From Nitrospirota bacterium (lineage in GTDB: Bacteria; Nitrospirota; Leptospirillia; Leptospirillales; Leptospirillaceae), in NCBI GenBank assembly GCA_021826965.1, contig JAKAYA010000022.1, positions 1-32,710 on the forward strand: 32,710 bases of DNA. The letters are read 5' to 3'. Below the pieces are notes generated by a model. The model was not told the DNA's origin. It searched no databases and saw only the letters and a program-made list of their open reading frames with translations. Shown here piece after piece: positions 1-7,893 of the stretch (position 1 is the stretch's first letter; the number at the start of each line of letters is the position of its first letter). Position numbers and translations under genes: made by a program.

Positions 1-2
1 AA

Positions 3-164
3 GGATGCCGCTGTCCGTGCTGCGGGATGACAAAAGACCGGGACCGCAACGCCTCTCTGAACATTTTGAGATTCGGGCGGGAGTCTCGGGGAAGCTCCGC
101 CGTTTTCCGCGGGGAGCAGTCACCTTGTGCCGGGGAATGTGTTGAGAATGGAGATTCTCTGTAA
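3..164 (+). CDS. tnpB: TnpB (IS200/IS605 OrfB) RNA-guided nuclease, C-terminal end only
   Basis: Frame 3 is open from the first base of the window to a TAA at 162-164 and encodes the tail of a TnpB protein. Visible are a CPCCG half of the zinc ribbon followed by TKDRDRNASLNILRFG, which fits the family's C-terminal pattern CxxCG...DRDxNAAxNIL, including the last catalytic Asp region of the RuvC fold. About 30 polar residues follow. TnpB is the transposon-encoded, omega-RNA-guided nuclease ancestral to Cas12. Only about 53 codons lie in the window, so it cannot be told whether the gene is intact to the left. A hairpin spans its last codons (144-159), as expected where the omega-RNA and right end overlap the gene's 3' end. 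The motif is clear; activity is unknown. Confidence 0.85.
   Translation, partial: GCRCPCCGMTKDRDRNASLNILRFGRESRGSSAVFRGEQSPCAGECVENGDSL
144..159 (+). repeat. Hairpin over the tnpB stop region (candidate omega-RNA / right-end stem)
   Basis: GAGAAT (144-149) and ATTCTC (154-159) form a perfect 6-bp stem with a GGAG loop, ending three bases before the TAA of tnpB. IS200/IS605 elements carry subterminal hairpins at their right ends, and the omega-RNA of TnpB covers the same stretch. The stem is seen directly; its role is inferred from position. Confidence 0.45.
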
Positions 165-216
165 TAAGGTGTATTGATTCATTTGTTGGAAGAACGACGG
201 CGTCTCTTTAGGAGAA

Positions 217-240
217 GACATCCGATGGGGATCGGATGTC
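217..240. repeat. 10-bp perfect inverted repeat between tnpB and glgX, flanked by GGAGAA repeats
   Basis: GACATCCGAT and ATCGGATGTC form a perfect 10-bp stem with a GGGG loop. The hexamer GGAGAA occurs immediately on both sides (211-216 and 241-246). No T run follows, so it does not look like an ordinary intrinsic terminator. It may be the subterminal palindrome of the insertion element's right end, or a structure upstream of glgX (ATG at 327). The rest of 165-326 holds no gene I can support. Confidence 0.5.
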
Positions 241-326
241 GGAGAAGCTTTAGGGAAACGATCAACCCGTTGCGTTCGTCTCTTGGAACAGAGGGGATTC
301 TTGAGTAAAGGCGTAAGGAGGCCGAT

Positions 327-2471
327 ATGCGGACAATGCCCGGAAAACCTTATCCTCTGGGTGCAACTTGGGACGGTAAAGGCGTCAATTTTTCCCTGTT
401 CTCGGAAAATGCCGAAAAAGTCGAACTTTGTCTGTTCTCGTCGACCGACGATCGCCAGGAAAGCTTGCGGGTGCTCTTGTCGGAGCAAACAAATCATGCC
501 TGGCATGTCTACCTCCCGGAGGCCCGCCCGGGATGGCTCTACGGGTACCGTGTTCACGGACCATACGAGCCCGCCCGGGGGCTACGGTTCAACCCCTCCA
601 AGGTCCTGATCGATCCCTATGCCAGGGGAGTCGCCCGGCGTGTGCAATGGGACGATGCAATGTTTGCCTACCCTTTGGGGAATCCGCAGGAAGATCTCCG
701 GATGGATAACGTGGATAACGCCCCCTATGCCCCGTTGGGAGTGGTGGTCGATCCTTCGTACCAGTGGGGGGACGACCGTCCGCCCCGGGTACCCTGGGAA
801 GAAACCGTCATCTACGAAATGCACGTCAAGGGATTTACGGCCTCCCATCCGGACGTTCCCGCCAACCTGAGAGGAACCTATGCCGGTTTGGCCAGCGAGC
901 CCGTTGTCGACTACCTGCTCTCTCTGGGGGTGACCGCGGTCGAACTTCTTCCGGTCCACCAGTTCGCCAGCGAATACAGTCTGGTCAAAAAGGGACTGAC
1001 GAACTACTGGGGATACAACACTCTTTCGTATTTTGCTCCGGACAACCGGTACGGGTCCGGGGAGATGTCGAACGTGGACGAATTCAAGATGATGGTCCGG
1101 ACCTTGCACGATGCGGGAATCGAAGTCATCCTGGATGTCGTGTACAACCATACCGCCGAAGGAAACCACCTCGGTCCGACGCTTTCTCTCCGGGGAATCG
1201 ACAACCCGACCTATTATCGTCTTGTCGGAGACAATCCCCGCTTTTACATGGACTACACAGGATGCGGCAACACCCTGAACATGCGACACCCCCAGGTGTT
1301 GCAACTGATCATGGACAGTCTTCGCTACTGGGTGACCCACATGCATGTGGACGGGTTCCGTTTCGATCTTGCCAGCGCTCTGGCCCGCGAACTCCACGAA
1401 GTTGACCGCCTGAGCGCATTTTTTGACGTCATTCAGCAGGATCCTGTTGTTTCTCAGGTCAAACTGATCGCCGAGCCCTGGGATATCGGAGAGGGAGGGT
1501 ACCAGGTCGGCAATTTCCCGCCGTTGTGGACCGAATGGAACGGACGCTACCGCGACTGCATCCGGCGCTTCTGGAAAGGGGAAGGAAGGCAGGTCGCCGA
1601 ATTGGCCACCCGGCTCTCCGGAAGTAGTGACCTTTATGAAGAAGGCGGGAGGCGTCCCCATGCCAGTATCAACTTCATTACAGCCCACGACGGGTTCACC
1701 CTGAATGACCTCGTCAGTTACAACCACAAGCACAACGAAGCCAATGGGGAAGAAAATCGTGACGGGACGGACGACAACATCAGCTGGAACTGTGGTGAGG
1801 AGGGACCGACGGACAAGGTCGACGTCCGGGATCTCCGGTCGCGTCAGATGCGGAATTTCCTGGCGACCCTCCTGATTTCCCAAGGGGTGCCGATGATCCT
1901 TGGAGGAGACGAGTTCGCAAGGACGCAACAGGGTAACAACAATGCTTATTGTCAGGACAATCCCCTGACCTGGTTCGACTGGAATTTGACGACCGAGCAG
2001 AAGGAACTTCTGGAATTTACGCGATTCCTGATTCATTTCCGACGGAATTCTCCGGTTCTGAAACGCCGGAAATTCTTTCAGGGACGGCGTATCCGGGGGT
2101 CCGAGATCAAGGACATCTCCTGGTTCACTCCCGTCGGCAGGGAAATGACCGACGAAGAATGGAATTTTGACTTCGTGCGCTGTCTCGGGATGCGTCTCTC
2201 CGGCGATGCGATTACGGAACGGGACAAGCGTGGACGTTCCGTAACAGGAGAAACGCTTTTGATTCTGTTGAATGCCGACCATCAGACGCTGGAATTTATT
2301 TTGCCGGCACACAGGAGAGGGGCTCACTGGTCAATGGTTGTCGATACGGCCACGCGCTTCCGGAACCATCAGGAAAAGAGAAAGAGGCTCTATCGGGGCG
2401 GACGGCCGTTCACCCTCGAAGGCAGGAGCCTTGCCGTCTTTGTTCTCAACCGGTCTTTGGAGCGGACATAG
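327..2471 (+). CDS. glgX: Glycogen debranching enzyme GlgX (GH13, alpha-1,6-glucosidase)
   Basis: The 714-residue product has the size and order of GlgX/TreX isoamylase-type debranching enzymes. The N-terminal domain begins [19 protein letters not shown] (CBM48-like), followed by the GH13 barrel. Catalytic positions are readable: the nucleophile in [11 protein letters not shown] (Asp about 347), the acid/base in AEPWD (Glu about 383), and the transition-state Asp in [15 protein letters not shown] (about 455). The enzyme hydrolyses alpha-1,6 branch points of phosphorylase-trimmed glycogen in the cytoplasm. The start is set by AAGGAG about 8 bases before the ATG. No other glycogen gene is adjacent. 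The long open frame antisense to it is a shadow. Confidence 0.96.
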   Translation: MRTMPGKPYPLGATWDGKGVNFSLFSENAEKVELCLFSSTDDRQESLRVLLSEQTNHAWHVYLPEARPGWLYGYRVHGPYEPARGLRFNPSKVLIDPYARGVARRVQWDDAMFAYPLGNPQEDLRMDNVDNAPYAPLGVVVDPSYQWGDDRPPRVPWEETVIYEMHVKGFTASHPDVPANLRGTYAGLASEPVVDYLLSLGVTAVELLPVHQFASEYSLVKKGLTNYWGYNTLSYFAPDNRYGSGEMSNVDEFKMMVRTLHDAGIEVILDVVYNHTAEGNHLGPTLSLRGIDNPTYYRLVGDNPRFYMDYTGCGNTLNMRHPQVLQLIMDSLRYWVTHMHVDGFRFDLASALARELHEVDRLSAFFDVIQQDPVVSQVKLIAEPWDIGEGGYQVGNFPPLWTEWNGRYRDCIRRFWKGEGRQVAELATRLSGSSDLYEEGGRRPHASINFITAHDGFTLNDLVSYNHKHNEANGEENRDGTDDNISWNCGEEGPTDKVDVRDLRSRQMRNFLATLLISQGVPMILGGDEFARTQQGNNNAYCQDNPLTWFDWNLTTEQKELLEFTRFLIHFRRNSPVLKRRKFFQGRRIRGSEIKDISWFTPVGREMTDEEWNFDFVRCLGMRLSGDAITERDKRGRSVTGETLLILLNADHQTLEFILPAHRRGAHWSMVVDTATRFRNHQEKRKRLYRGGRPFTLEGRSLAVFVLNRSLERT

Positions 2472-2525
2472 GTGTCTTGTAATAACCCAGTTTCTGGCAG
2501 TTTTCCTTTTGAAGGAGTGGTGAAT

Positions 2526-2963
2526 ATGCAGGAAATGGTGACAGGAACAAATGGAAAGTACCGATGGGTTCGGGGCTTCGTGGCATTTTCTGCTGTTTTT
2601 CAGGTTTCCGTCATTTTCCCTCTTTTCGTTGTTTGCCCTTCCACGGCGGCAGAGGCGTTGACGAAACCTGTTGTCAAAAAAAATGTGAAAGAGAACTCGA
2701 AGGCCGGAAAGACGGGAAAGGTGTTCTCCGGAATCCTTCTGGATATTGACCTGAAAGACCACCCTATGACGCTGACAGTGGAAAACAGAGGGGGAAGCCG
2801 GTCCCATTTCGTTTTTGGAGGAGAGATTCTTCCCCGGACGCTCGTCTGGAAAAACGGAAAAAGTGTCGGGGTCAAGGCTCTCAAAAAAGGTGATCATGTC
2901 CGTCTTGTCTATCGAGGAGGAGGTGATGGTCCTCAGGTGACCCATGTGCGGATTCTTCCATAG
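2526..2963 (+). CDS. Small exported protein of unknown function
   Basis: This is a 145-residue product. The ATG at 2526 is preferred over the in-frame opening at 2472 because AAGGAG lies about 9 bases upstream. Residues about 15-42 form a hydrophobic segment ending near STAAEA, typical of a Sec signal peptide. A Lys-rich linker follows, then a predicted all-beta region of about 75 residues (VFSGILLDID to VTHVRILP) with the alternation of a small barrel. I do not recognise the family. It lies 54 bases after glgX and ends 19 bases before the convergent MFS gene. Confidence 0.7.
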   Translation: MQEMVTGTNGKYRWVRGFVAFSAVFQVSVIFPLFVVCPSTAAEALTKPVVKKNVKENSKAGKTGKVFSGILLDIDLKDHPMTLTVENRGGSRSHFVFGGEILPRTLVWKNGKSVGVKALKKGDHVRLVYRGGGDGPQVTHVRILP

Positions 2964-2982
2964 GGAGGGAGTTCGAAAACAG

Positions 2983-4266
2983 TCATTCAGGTCTGCGGTC
3001 CGGCTTGACATTCCCTGGAACCACGGCTGCCCGGGAAATTTCGTGTGGCATGGCGTGGAAGAAGATCACTGCCGCGAGAGCAGCGATGGCGGCAAAGACC
3101 ATGAAAGAGAACCGGTATCCTACCATTCCGACGGATACTCCCTGTAACAGGGGACCGATGATCGACCCGAGCGCCATGGCGATCTGGGCAAGTCCCATCA
3201 GCATGTTGAATCCTTTCTTTCCGCGGGTCAGATCGCTGACGATCAGGGCGACCGAAACCCCGTAAATCCCTGCAGCGATGCCGTCGAGAACCTGCGTGAA
3301 CAAAAGGACGGTTGTATTCATACTGACCGCGCAGATCATCGAGCGGATCGGCATGATGAAGAACGCGATGGAAAAAATCAGTTTGTGTCCCCAGCGGGCG
3401 CTGCTGCGAGCCGCCCACCAGGCGACAGGGATCATTGTGGCTTGGGCGATGAAGACGACCCATTCCATCATTCCGTTTCCCCCGTGAAGAAATCGCAGAT
3501 AAAGAAGAAGAAGAGGCATGACCGGGGCATTGGCGATCTGGAAGAGTGTTGTTGCAATCAAAAGAACCCGGATTGCGGGAGAACGGAAAAAATCCCAAAA
3601 CACGCGCCCCACGGACCGCGTGTCCCGGATCGTGTCGAGCTCTTGGGGGGGATCTGCCACAACGGCTTTTTTCTTTTCGAGCTGGTGGAAGATCAGCTCC
3701 TTCTTCCGGACCAGGAGCAGGGACAGAATACCGAGAAGGCTGCCGGCCCCGATCGGAAAGAATCCCCAGGCAAGCCCCTGGTGATGGATCAGATAGGATG
3801 TTCCGATGGCGCTCGCCAGGAATCCGGCGTGATTCCACATCTGGTTTTCCCCCATTATCTGGGCGAACCGGTGACGCCCGGCCAGAGAGAAAGCGAGCGT
3901 GGCGGACAATGTCATGAAAAACGAGCTGGCAGCTCCAGCGAAGAACAGCAGTGCCCCTGAGACGGCAACGCTGGAAACGAACAGAGGGAGGAGGGAAAAC
4001 CCGAGACCATAGATGCCGATGACGAGTCCCGTCAGCATCCGGTGACGCGGAACGGTTTCGGCAATGATGCCGGACGGGGCCTGGAAAAGAAGCGTTCCGA
4101 CCCCGATCATTGCGGTCGCGATTCCGACGGACTGAAAAGACCAATGGTGTGTTTTAAGGTAATCGTTGAGGAACGGTATCCCCACTCCGATAATTTCTCC
4201 CAGAAAGAAGTTGAGAAGATTCAATCCCAGACGGCTATGAAAAGAGATCTTCGGGGTTTCGGGCAT
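2983..4266 (-). CDS. MFS transporter, about 12 membrane segments
   Basis: The 427-residue protein has the hydrophobic profile of a major facilitator: two groups of about six membrane segments split by a charged central loop near residues 190-225 (KKELIFHQLEKKKAVVADPPQ). The first loop (RHRMLTGLVIG, after PSGIIAETVP) matches the MFS motif-A position, so the fold call is firm. The substrate cannot be read. The start is supported by AAGGAG on the minus strand about 9 bases before the ATG. The 101-bp upstream gap contains the 10-mer ATGGGATTCA twice, exactly 60 bp apart, the second copy touching the neighbouring gene's stop. Confidence 0.88.
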   Translation of the reverse strand: MPETPKISFHSRLGLNLLNFFLGEIIGVGIPFLNDYLKTHHWSFQSVGIATAMIGVGTLLFQAPSGIIAETVPRHRMLTGLVIGIYGLGFSLLPLFVSSVAVSGALLFFAGAASSFFMTLSATLAFSLAGRHRFAQIMGENQMWNHAGFLASAIGTSYLIHHQGLAWGFFPIGAGSLLGILSLLLVRKKELIFHQLEKKKAVVADPPQELDTIRDTRSVGRVFWDFFRSPAIRVLLIATTLFQIANAPVMPLLLLYLRFLHGGNGMMEWVVFIAQATMIPVAWWAARSSARWGHKLIFSIAFFIMPIRSMICAVSMNTTVLLFTQVLDGIAAGIYGVSVALIVSDLTRGKKGFNMLMGLAQIAMALGSIIGPLLQGVSVGMVGYRFSFMVFAAIAALAAVIFFHAMPHEISRAAVVPGNVKPDRRPE

Positions 4267-4367
4267 GGACGATCGCTCCTTGGGTCAGGGGGGAAGAGGA
4301 ATGGGATTCATCCGGCGGTCAGTCATGCCGGGAAAAGGGAATCCAGTCATTTCTGTTAATATGGGAT

Positions 4368-5237
4368 TCAGAGAGACGCCATGTGGTCTGTCAGTTTTTC
4401 CATCTCTTGCGCCATGTGAAAGGATGGAAGATGACAGCGGACTCCATGTCCGGGAAGAACCCATTCGAAGCGCAGTCCGGAAAGGCGCTTCATGGAACGG
4501 ATCTGCTCGGACCAGTCATACCAGCAGGTGGCCCGGGCGGCCGTCAAGGCCTGTTTTTTCGGATCCCAGGACAGATGATCCCCGGTGAACAGGAAAGTAT
4601 CTTTCCAGAGCAGACAGCAGGATCCGGCCGTATGACCGGAAACGGGAACGATCCGGACATCCGGAAGAGGGCTCTGGAGAGCATCTCCTTTCAGGAGAAT
4701 TTCGACGTTGCAGGTATCTTCCGTGAGGTCCGCTTCATGGAGGATTCGCCGGCATCCAAAATGCCGGTGAAATCGTTCGTGCTCGGCCACATCGTCTTTG
4801 TGTGTCAGGAACATCCAGGCGATTCCTCCCAGTTCCTCGATCCTTTTGACCAGGGGTTTGGCGAATCGGGGAGAATCGACCAGAATGTTTCCTTGGGGAC
4901 GTACGATCAGGTAGCTTGCCGCTCCATAGCTTTTGGAAGAATGGTAACCGCAGTATAGCACGTCATCGTCGATCTGTTCAGGCAGATTTTTTACTGCCAG
5001 ACTAAAATCCTGGGTAGATCGGGATCCGATCGCGCCGACGGGGCAGGAAAGAAGAGATATGATTGCGCGAAGGTGTTCCTTTTCGTTTGCCGGTTGTCTG
5101 GTGACGCGGGACAGGCCGTTCAGATCCGCAAAGGTTTCCGGAGCCAACCACTCGCAGGCCCCGCAGTCGATGCATGTCCGGTCGACAAAAAAAACCCCAG
5201 GAACGTTGGCGGGATGACGTTTCCGGAAGCTGGCCAT
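4368..5237 (-). CDS. Ferredoxin-domain / metallo-beta-lactamase-fold fusion hydrolase
   Basis: The 289-residue protein joins two domains. The N-terminal region has Cys22, Cys25, Cys28 and Cys65-Pro (CIDCGAC...SCPVGAIG), enough ligands for one 4Fe-4S cluster. The remainder is a metallo-beta-lactamase fold with THKDDVAEH (His146, Asp148, Asp149, His153), SGHTAGS (His202), FTGDH (Asp220) and PGHG (His264), a complete two-metal site. The start at 5237 has GGAGG seven bases upstream; an in-frame ATG eight codons earlier lacks one. A sigma70-type promoter lies at 5294-5322. A redox-linked hydrolase or glyoxalase-II-like role is possible, but the substrate is unknown. Confidence 0.88.
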   Translation of the reverse strand: MASFRKRHPANVPGVFFVDRTCIDCGACEWLAPETFADLNGLSRVTRQPANEKEHLRAIISLLSCPVGAIGSRSTQDFSLAVKNLPEQIDDDVLYCGYHSSKSYGAASYLIVRPQGNILVDSPRFAKPLVKRIEELGGIAWMFLTHKDDVAEHERFHRHFGCRRILHEADLTEDTCNVEILLKGDALQSPLPDVRIVPVSGHTAGSCCLLWKDTFLFTGDHLSWDPKKQALTAARATCWYDWSEQIRSMKRLSGLRFEWVLPGHGVRCHLPSFHMAQEMEKLTDHMASL

Positions 5238-5293
5238 GAAAAAACCTCCGCGTCCGATCAAGATTGCCGAATGATTTTTCTTGCACCCCGTTT

Positions 5294-5322
5294 ATTCTAG
5301 GACGTTGATGCGGCGAGTCCAA
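5294..5322 (-). promoter_or_regulatory. Sigma70-type promoter for the ferredoxin-MBL gene
   Basis: On the minus strand, TTGGAC (5317-5322) and TAGAAT (5294-5299) are separated by 17 bp. Transcription would begin near 5287, giving a leader of about 50 bases that includes the GGAGG ribosome site. Seen by eye, not tested. Confidence 0.6.
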
Positions 5323-5426
5323 GTCTTGCAGGTTTTATGGGTTCCTGACAGGATTTTCGGGATGGGATTCCCGGAGATCGAAAGTTTCCGGGGAATTTCT
5401 CAAACATATGGAGCTGGGGTGAGTTT

Positions 5427-5711
5427 ATGAAAAAACGGGTTTTGACACTTGTTGTTCTCATAGCCCTGATGCCGTTTCTGAATCCTGACAAACAGGCCTT
5501 TGACCAGTTTATCCTCGTTCATGTCAAGGAACGTCAACACATGAAGAAAGGAGATTTACGGGAACAGCTGTACACTTTTCTCGGACCTGTTGTGATAGAC
5601 CAGATCTCCACAAGAAAAAATTACTTTTTCTTTTCGCTTTATACGTTGACCCTTCCTCAGCACTCCCCCCGTAATTTTTTGGGAATCTATCATATTTTTC
5701 TTCCGGTCTGA
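5427..5711 (+). CDS. Small membrane/exported protein, DUF4359-like
   Basis: The 94-residue product starts MKKRVLTLVVLIALMPFLNP, a single hydrophobic segment ending in an Asn-Pro, followed by an acidic/basic helix and then RKNYFFFSLYTLTLP. The layout (short N-terminal hydrophobic segment, NP, a Phe-rich stretch, and a C-terminal NYxxFSLY-type motif) resembles DUF4359 proteins, whose function is unknown. The assignment rests on pattern only. A weak GGGGTGA lies before the ATG. It diverges from the ferredoxin-MBL gene across 189 bp, and a terminator-like hairpin follows at 5773. Confidence 0.6.
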   Translation: MKKRVLTLVVLIALMPFLNPDKQAFDQFILVHVKERQHMKKGDLREQLYTFLGPVVIDQISTRKNYFFFSLYTLTLPQHSPRNFLGIYHIFLPV

Positions 5712-5772
5712 CATGCCGGACGAAGAGGATGTCCATGCTTGAAAATCAGAGAAAGTTTCTGCCTGTTTCCAG

Positions 5773-5795
5773 TCCCTTCCTTAAGGAGGGATTTT
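5773..5795 (+). terminator. Possible intrinsic terminator after the DUF4359-like gene
   Basis: TCCCTTCC and GGAGGGA pair around a TTAA loop, with one bulged T, and TTTT follows. It lies about 60 bases after the stop at 5711. The remainder of the gap to 5872 shows nothing else I can support. Confidence 0.4.
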
Positions 5796-5871
5796 GAACA
5801 GGGGGGTGGTTTTTCGGGCAACAAGATGGCTTTATGGCTGAAGGGATGACCGGAGCTGACAGAGAGATGCG

Positions 5872-7074
5872 ATGCCGATAGCCGGGTGGTTTCTGGGACT
5901 GTTTGGATTTTTGTTTTTTCTGGCCGGATGCACGGGGTTCTATCCTGAGACTCAATCCCGACGGGACGAAGCGAAACAGATGAATCGTTTTGCCGGGGTT
6001 GTCTATGGACTCAAGAATCGGGACAACGAAGGTGAGATTGTCGCAACCCTCCTTTACGCCGACGGAAAAACACGTTATGCCGGAGTGATCGGAGTTTCCT
6101 GCAACGGCGAAGCTAGGGCTCTTCAGAAAGACGACCGGATGAATAGGGAAAAAATCTACCTTTATTCAATCTGTCACCGGACCGGAATTATCAATGGGCT
6201 GGTCGTTCCCAGACGTTCCAGCCCCGGCTCGCGATTTTTTCTTGTCGGGACCTATTTGGGCAGCTGGAGTGCCGGTTTGTCCAGGGAACTTCCAAACGAT
6301 ATGGTTCTGACGCCCGATGGGCGATTCCTCTATGCGGGAGGCGACCGGGGATCACTGATAGGTTTTCGCGTTCAACGATCGGGACAGCTGAAAAGGATCG
6401 ATCGTCCTCTCCGAAAGAAACTCCCTTCGGAAGAACGCATTCTGAGTCTGGGGATTACGGCTGACGGAACGGCTCTCGTCGCTGGGGGGGTTAGTAAAAA
6501 ACGGGATTTTCTGAGGGAGTACCGGATCGACGCCCACTCCGGAAAGCTTCATCCGGAAGGCCAGAAGATTTTGACGCCCGGTCCGGTCGAAGGACTTGTG
6601 GCGCCGGACGATCTGTCGAACGGAAACATCCTGGCCGGGGTCGTTTTGAGAAAAGACGACTCCCCCGCCCTGATTCTCTTCGAAACCGGCGAGACCTTCG
6701 GCATTCATCCCCCATTTTTCCTTCCTCTCGCGCGTTTTGAAGGCCGCATACATCAGGTTCTCTTCAGCCCTTCGGGACGTTCCCTTTTTGTGACAAGCGA
6801 GGGGAGAAACCGTTGTTCAGGAATAGCGGGAGAAATTCGCCGCTATTCTGTCGGAGAGTATGGGAGAAGCCTTCGTCCGGGTCCATTTCTTTGCGCCCCT
6901 GTTGGTGGAAGTTTCCATAATGCCACTTGGGACTGGAAGGACCGATTGTTGATCTCCCAGGGCGTCGACAAAATCCCGGAGGATCCGGAACGCCCTCCTC
7001 GGATGACTTCCGGAAGGGTCCAGGGGGATCACGGGATTGTCTTCGTCCCTGGAATGAATGGGGGTGGTGATTGA
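5872..7074 (+). CDS. Lipoprotein with a predicted beta-propeller domain
   Basis: The 400-residue product has a lipobox FLAGC (Cys20), so it should be lipid-anchored in the envelope. The mature part carries repeated blade-like phrases: LTPDGRFLYAGGDRGSLIGFRV, LGITADGTALVAGG and VLFSPSGRSLFVTSEG. This is the spacing of YVTN/lactonase-type seven-bladed propellers. No catalytic residues can be assigned, so a binding or scaffold role is as likely as an enzyme. The start is uncertain because only GAGAGA precedes the ATG. The gene ends 87 bases before tRNA-Leu, which is on the other strand; a 7-bp inverted repeat GGTCTCT...AGAGACC (7080-7109) lies between. Confidence 0.75.
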   Translation: MPIAGWFLGLFGFLFFLAGCTGFYPETQSRRDEAKQMNRFAGVVYGLKNRDNEGEIVATLLYADGKTRYAGVIGVSCNGEARALQKDDRMNREKIYLYSICHRTGIINGLVVPRRSSPGSRFFLVGTYLGSWSAGLSRELPNDMVLTPDGRFLYAGGDRGSLIGFRVQRSGQLKRIDRPLRKKLPSEERILSLGITADGTALVAGGVSKKRDFLREYRIDAHSGKLHPEGQKILTPGPVEGLVAPDDLSNGNILAGVVLRKDDSPALILFETGETFGIHPPFFLPLARFEGRIHQVLFSPSGRSLFVTSEGRNRCSGIAGEIRRYSVGEYGRSLRPGPFLCAPVGGSFHNATWDWKDRLLISQGVDKIPEDPERPPRMTSGRVQGDHGIVFVPGMNGGGD

Positions 7075-7161
7075 GCAATGGTCTCTATTCCCAAATGTCA
7101 AAAGAGACCGGCTATGGGGTCGTTCTTTCGGAGGGGACCTGAAAACAAGGGAGATCTCTTT

Positions 7162-7248
7162 TGGTGCCGGAGACCGGGATCGAACCGGTACGACCTTGCG
7201 GTCGAGGGATTTTAAGTCCCTTGCGTCTGCCTGTTTCGCCACTCCGGC
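7162..7248 (-). tRNA. tRNA-Leu (anticodon UAA)
   Basis: On the minus strand a full class II tRNA folds. The acceptor stem GCCGGAG/CTCCGGC ends in discriminator A and an encoded CCA. The anticodon stem AGGGA/TCCCT holds loop CTTAAAA, giving anticodon UAA, which reads UUA and UUG. The long variable arm (GACCGCAAGGTC) is the leucine-type hallmark, and the T loop is GTTCGAT. The length is 87 nt. Confidence 0.97.
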
Positions 7249-7274
7249 CAAAGGGAGAAGAACACGGTGAGATG

Positions 7275-7303
7275 ATCATATCCATACGGAATGGGGTTCT
7301 CAA
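7275..7303 (-). promoter_or_regulatory. Promoter of tRNA-Leu
   Basis: On the minus strand TTGAGA (7298-7303) and TATGAT (7275-7280) are 17 bp apart. Initiation near 7268 leaves about 20 bases of 5' leader before the mature tRNA. The site sits just after the stop of the upstream gene (7314). Confidence 0.7.
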
Positions 7304-7313
7304 GAGACCATTG

Positions 7314-7835
7314 TCATTTCCCCGGATAAGGCCCTTGCCATTCATAGCGGATATGGTGGCCGTGACCGCAAAAAATGACCGGCATTTTTTGGACTGGCGG
7401 TGTGTACCCGTTCAGGTGAATCAGAGGGAGGTGGCGGGGAGGGTTTTGCCAGACGATCAGAGTAAAACAACCGGTACGAGTCTGGAAAGAGAATGTATCG
7501 GGCGATTGGACCTGTATGGGAGCGAGAGAGAATCGGATGCGGTCTTTGGAAAGTCTTTCCAGAACAATTTCCTTGCGGGGAGCCTGACGAGAGAGGATTC
7601 GGACCGCCCCGCCCGGATCGGAGATTGTTCCGGAGTAAAAGGTGCCCGGGCGTACAGCAATGACGGAAAGGGAGAACGCCTGCGGGATATGGGAAAGATA
7701 GATGCCTTCAGCATCCTTCCGGAGAGTTTTCAGAAGAAGATCTCCTCCTTTCTCGCGGGCTTGCGATACAGATACTGGAAGAAACTCAGGGATGAGAAAA
7801 AGAAACAGAAGAACCGCAAGAAAAGAAGTTTTCAT
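7314..7835 (-). CDS. Exported protein of unknown function
   Basis: The 173-residue product begins with a clear signal peptide (MKTSFLAVLLFLFLIPEFLPVSVSQA, likely cut after SQA). The mature part is mostly predicted beta strands, with a Cys-Phe pair in TGCFTLIVW and a His-rich end (CGHGHHIRYEW). I do not recognise the family. The start has no good ribosome site. An upstream five-codon frame with stop TGA overlaps the ATG, so coupling is possible but speculative. It lies 58 bases after the glycosyltransferase gene, same strand. Confidence 0.65.
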   Translation of the reverse strand: MKTSFLAVLLFLFLIPEFLPVSVSQAREKGGDLLLKTLRKDAEGIYLSHIPQAFSLSVIAVRPGTFYSGTISDPGGAVRILSRQAPRKEIVLERLSKDRIRFSLAPIQVQSPDTFSFQTRTGCFTLIVWQNPPRHLPLIHLNGYTPPVQKMPVIFCGHGHHIRYEWQGPYPGK

Positions 7836-7893
7836 TGGTTATCGTCCATACTGAAAGTGAAATCTCTCCTTTGACACACTTTTCCGCCTGTTT

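Noticed and set aside
582-2327. 581-codon open frame on the minus strand
   Set aside because: It lies wholly antisense to glgX, which has all GH13 motifs. The product has no recognisable domain and is a by-product of high GC.
7161-7874. Plus-strand frame of 237 codons
   Set aside because: It runs through tRNA-Leu and antisense to a gene with a clear signal peptide.
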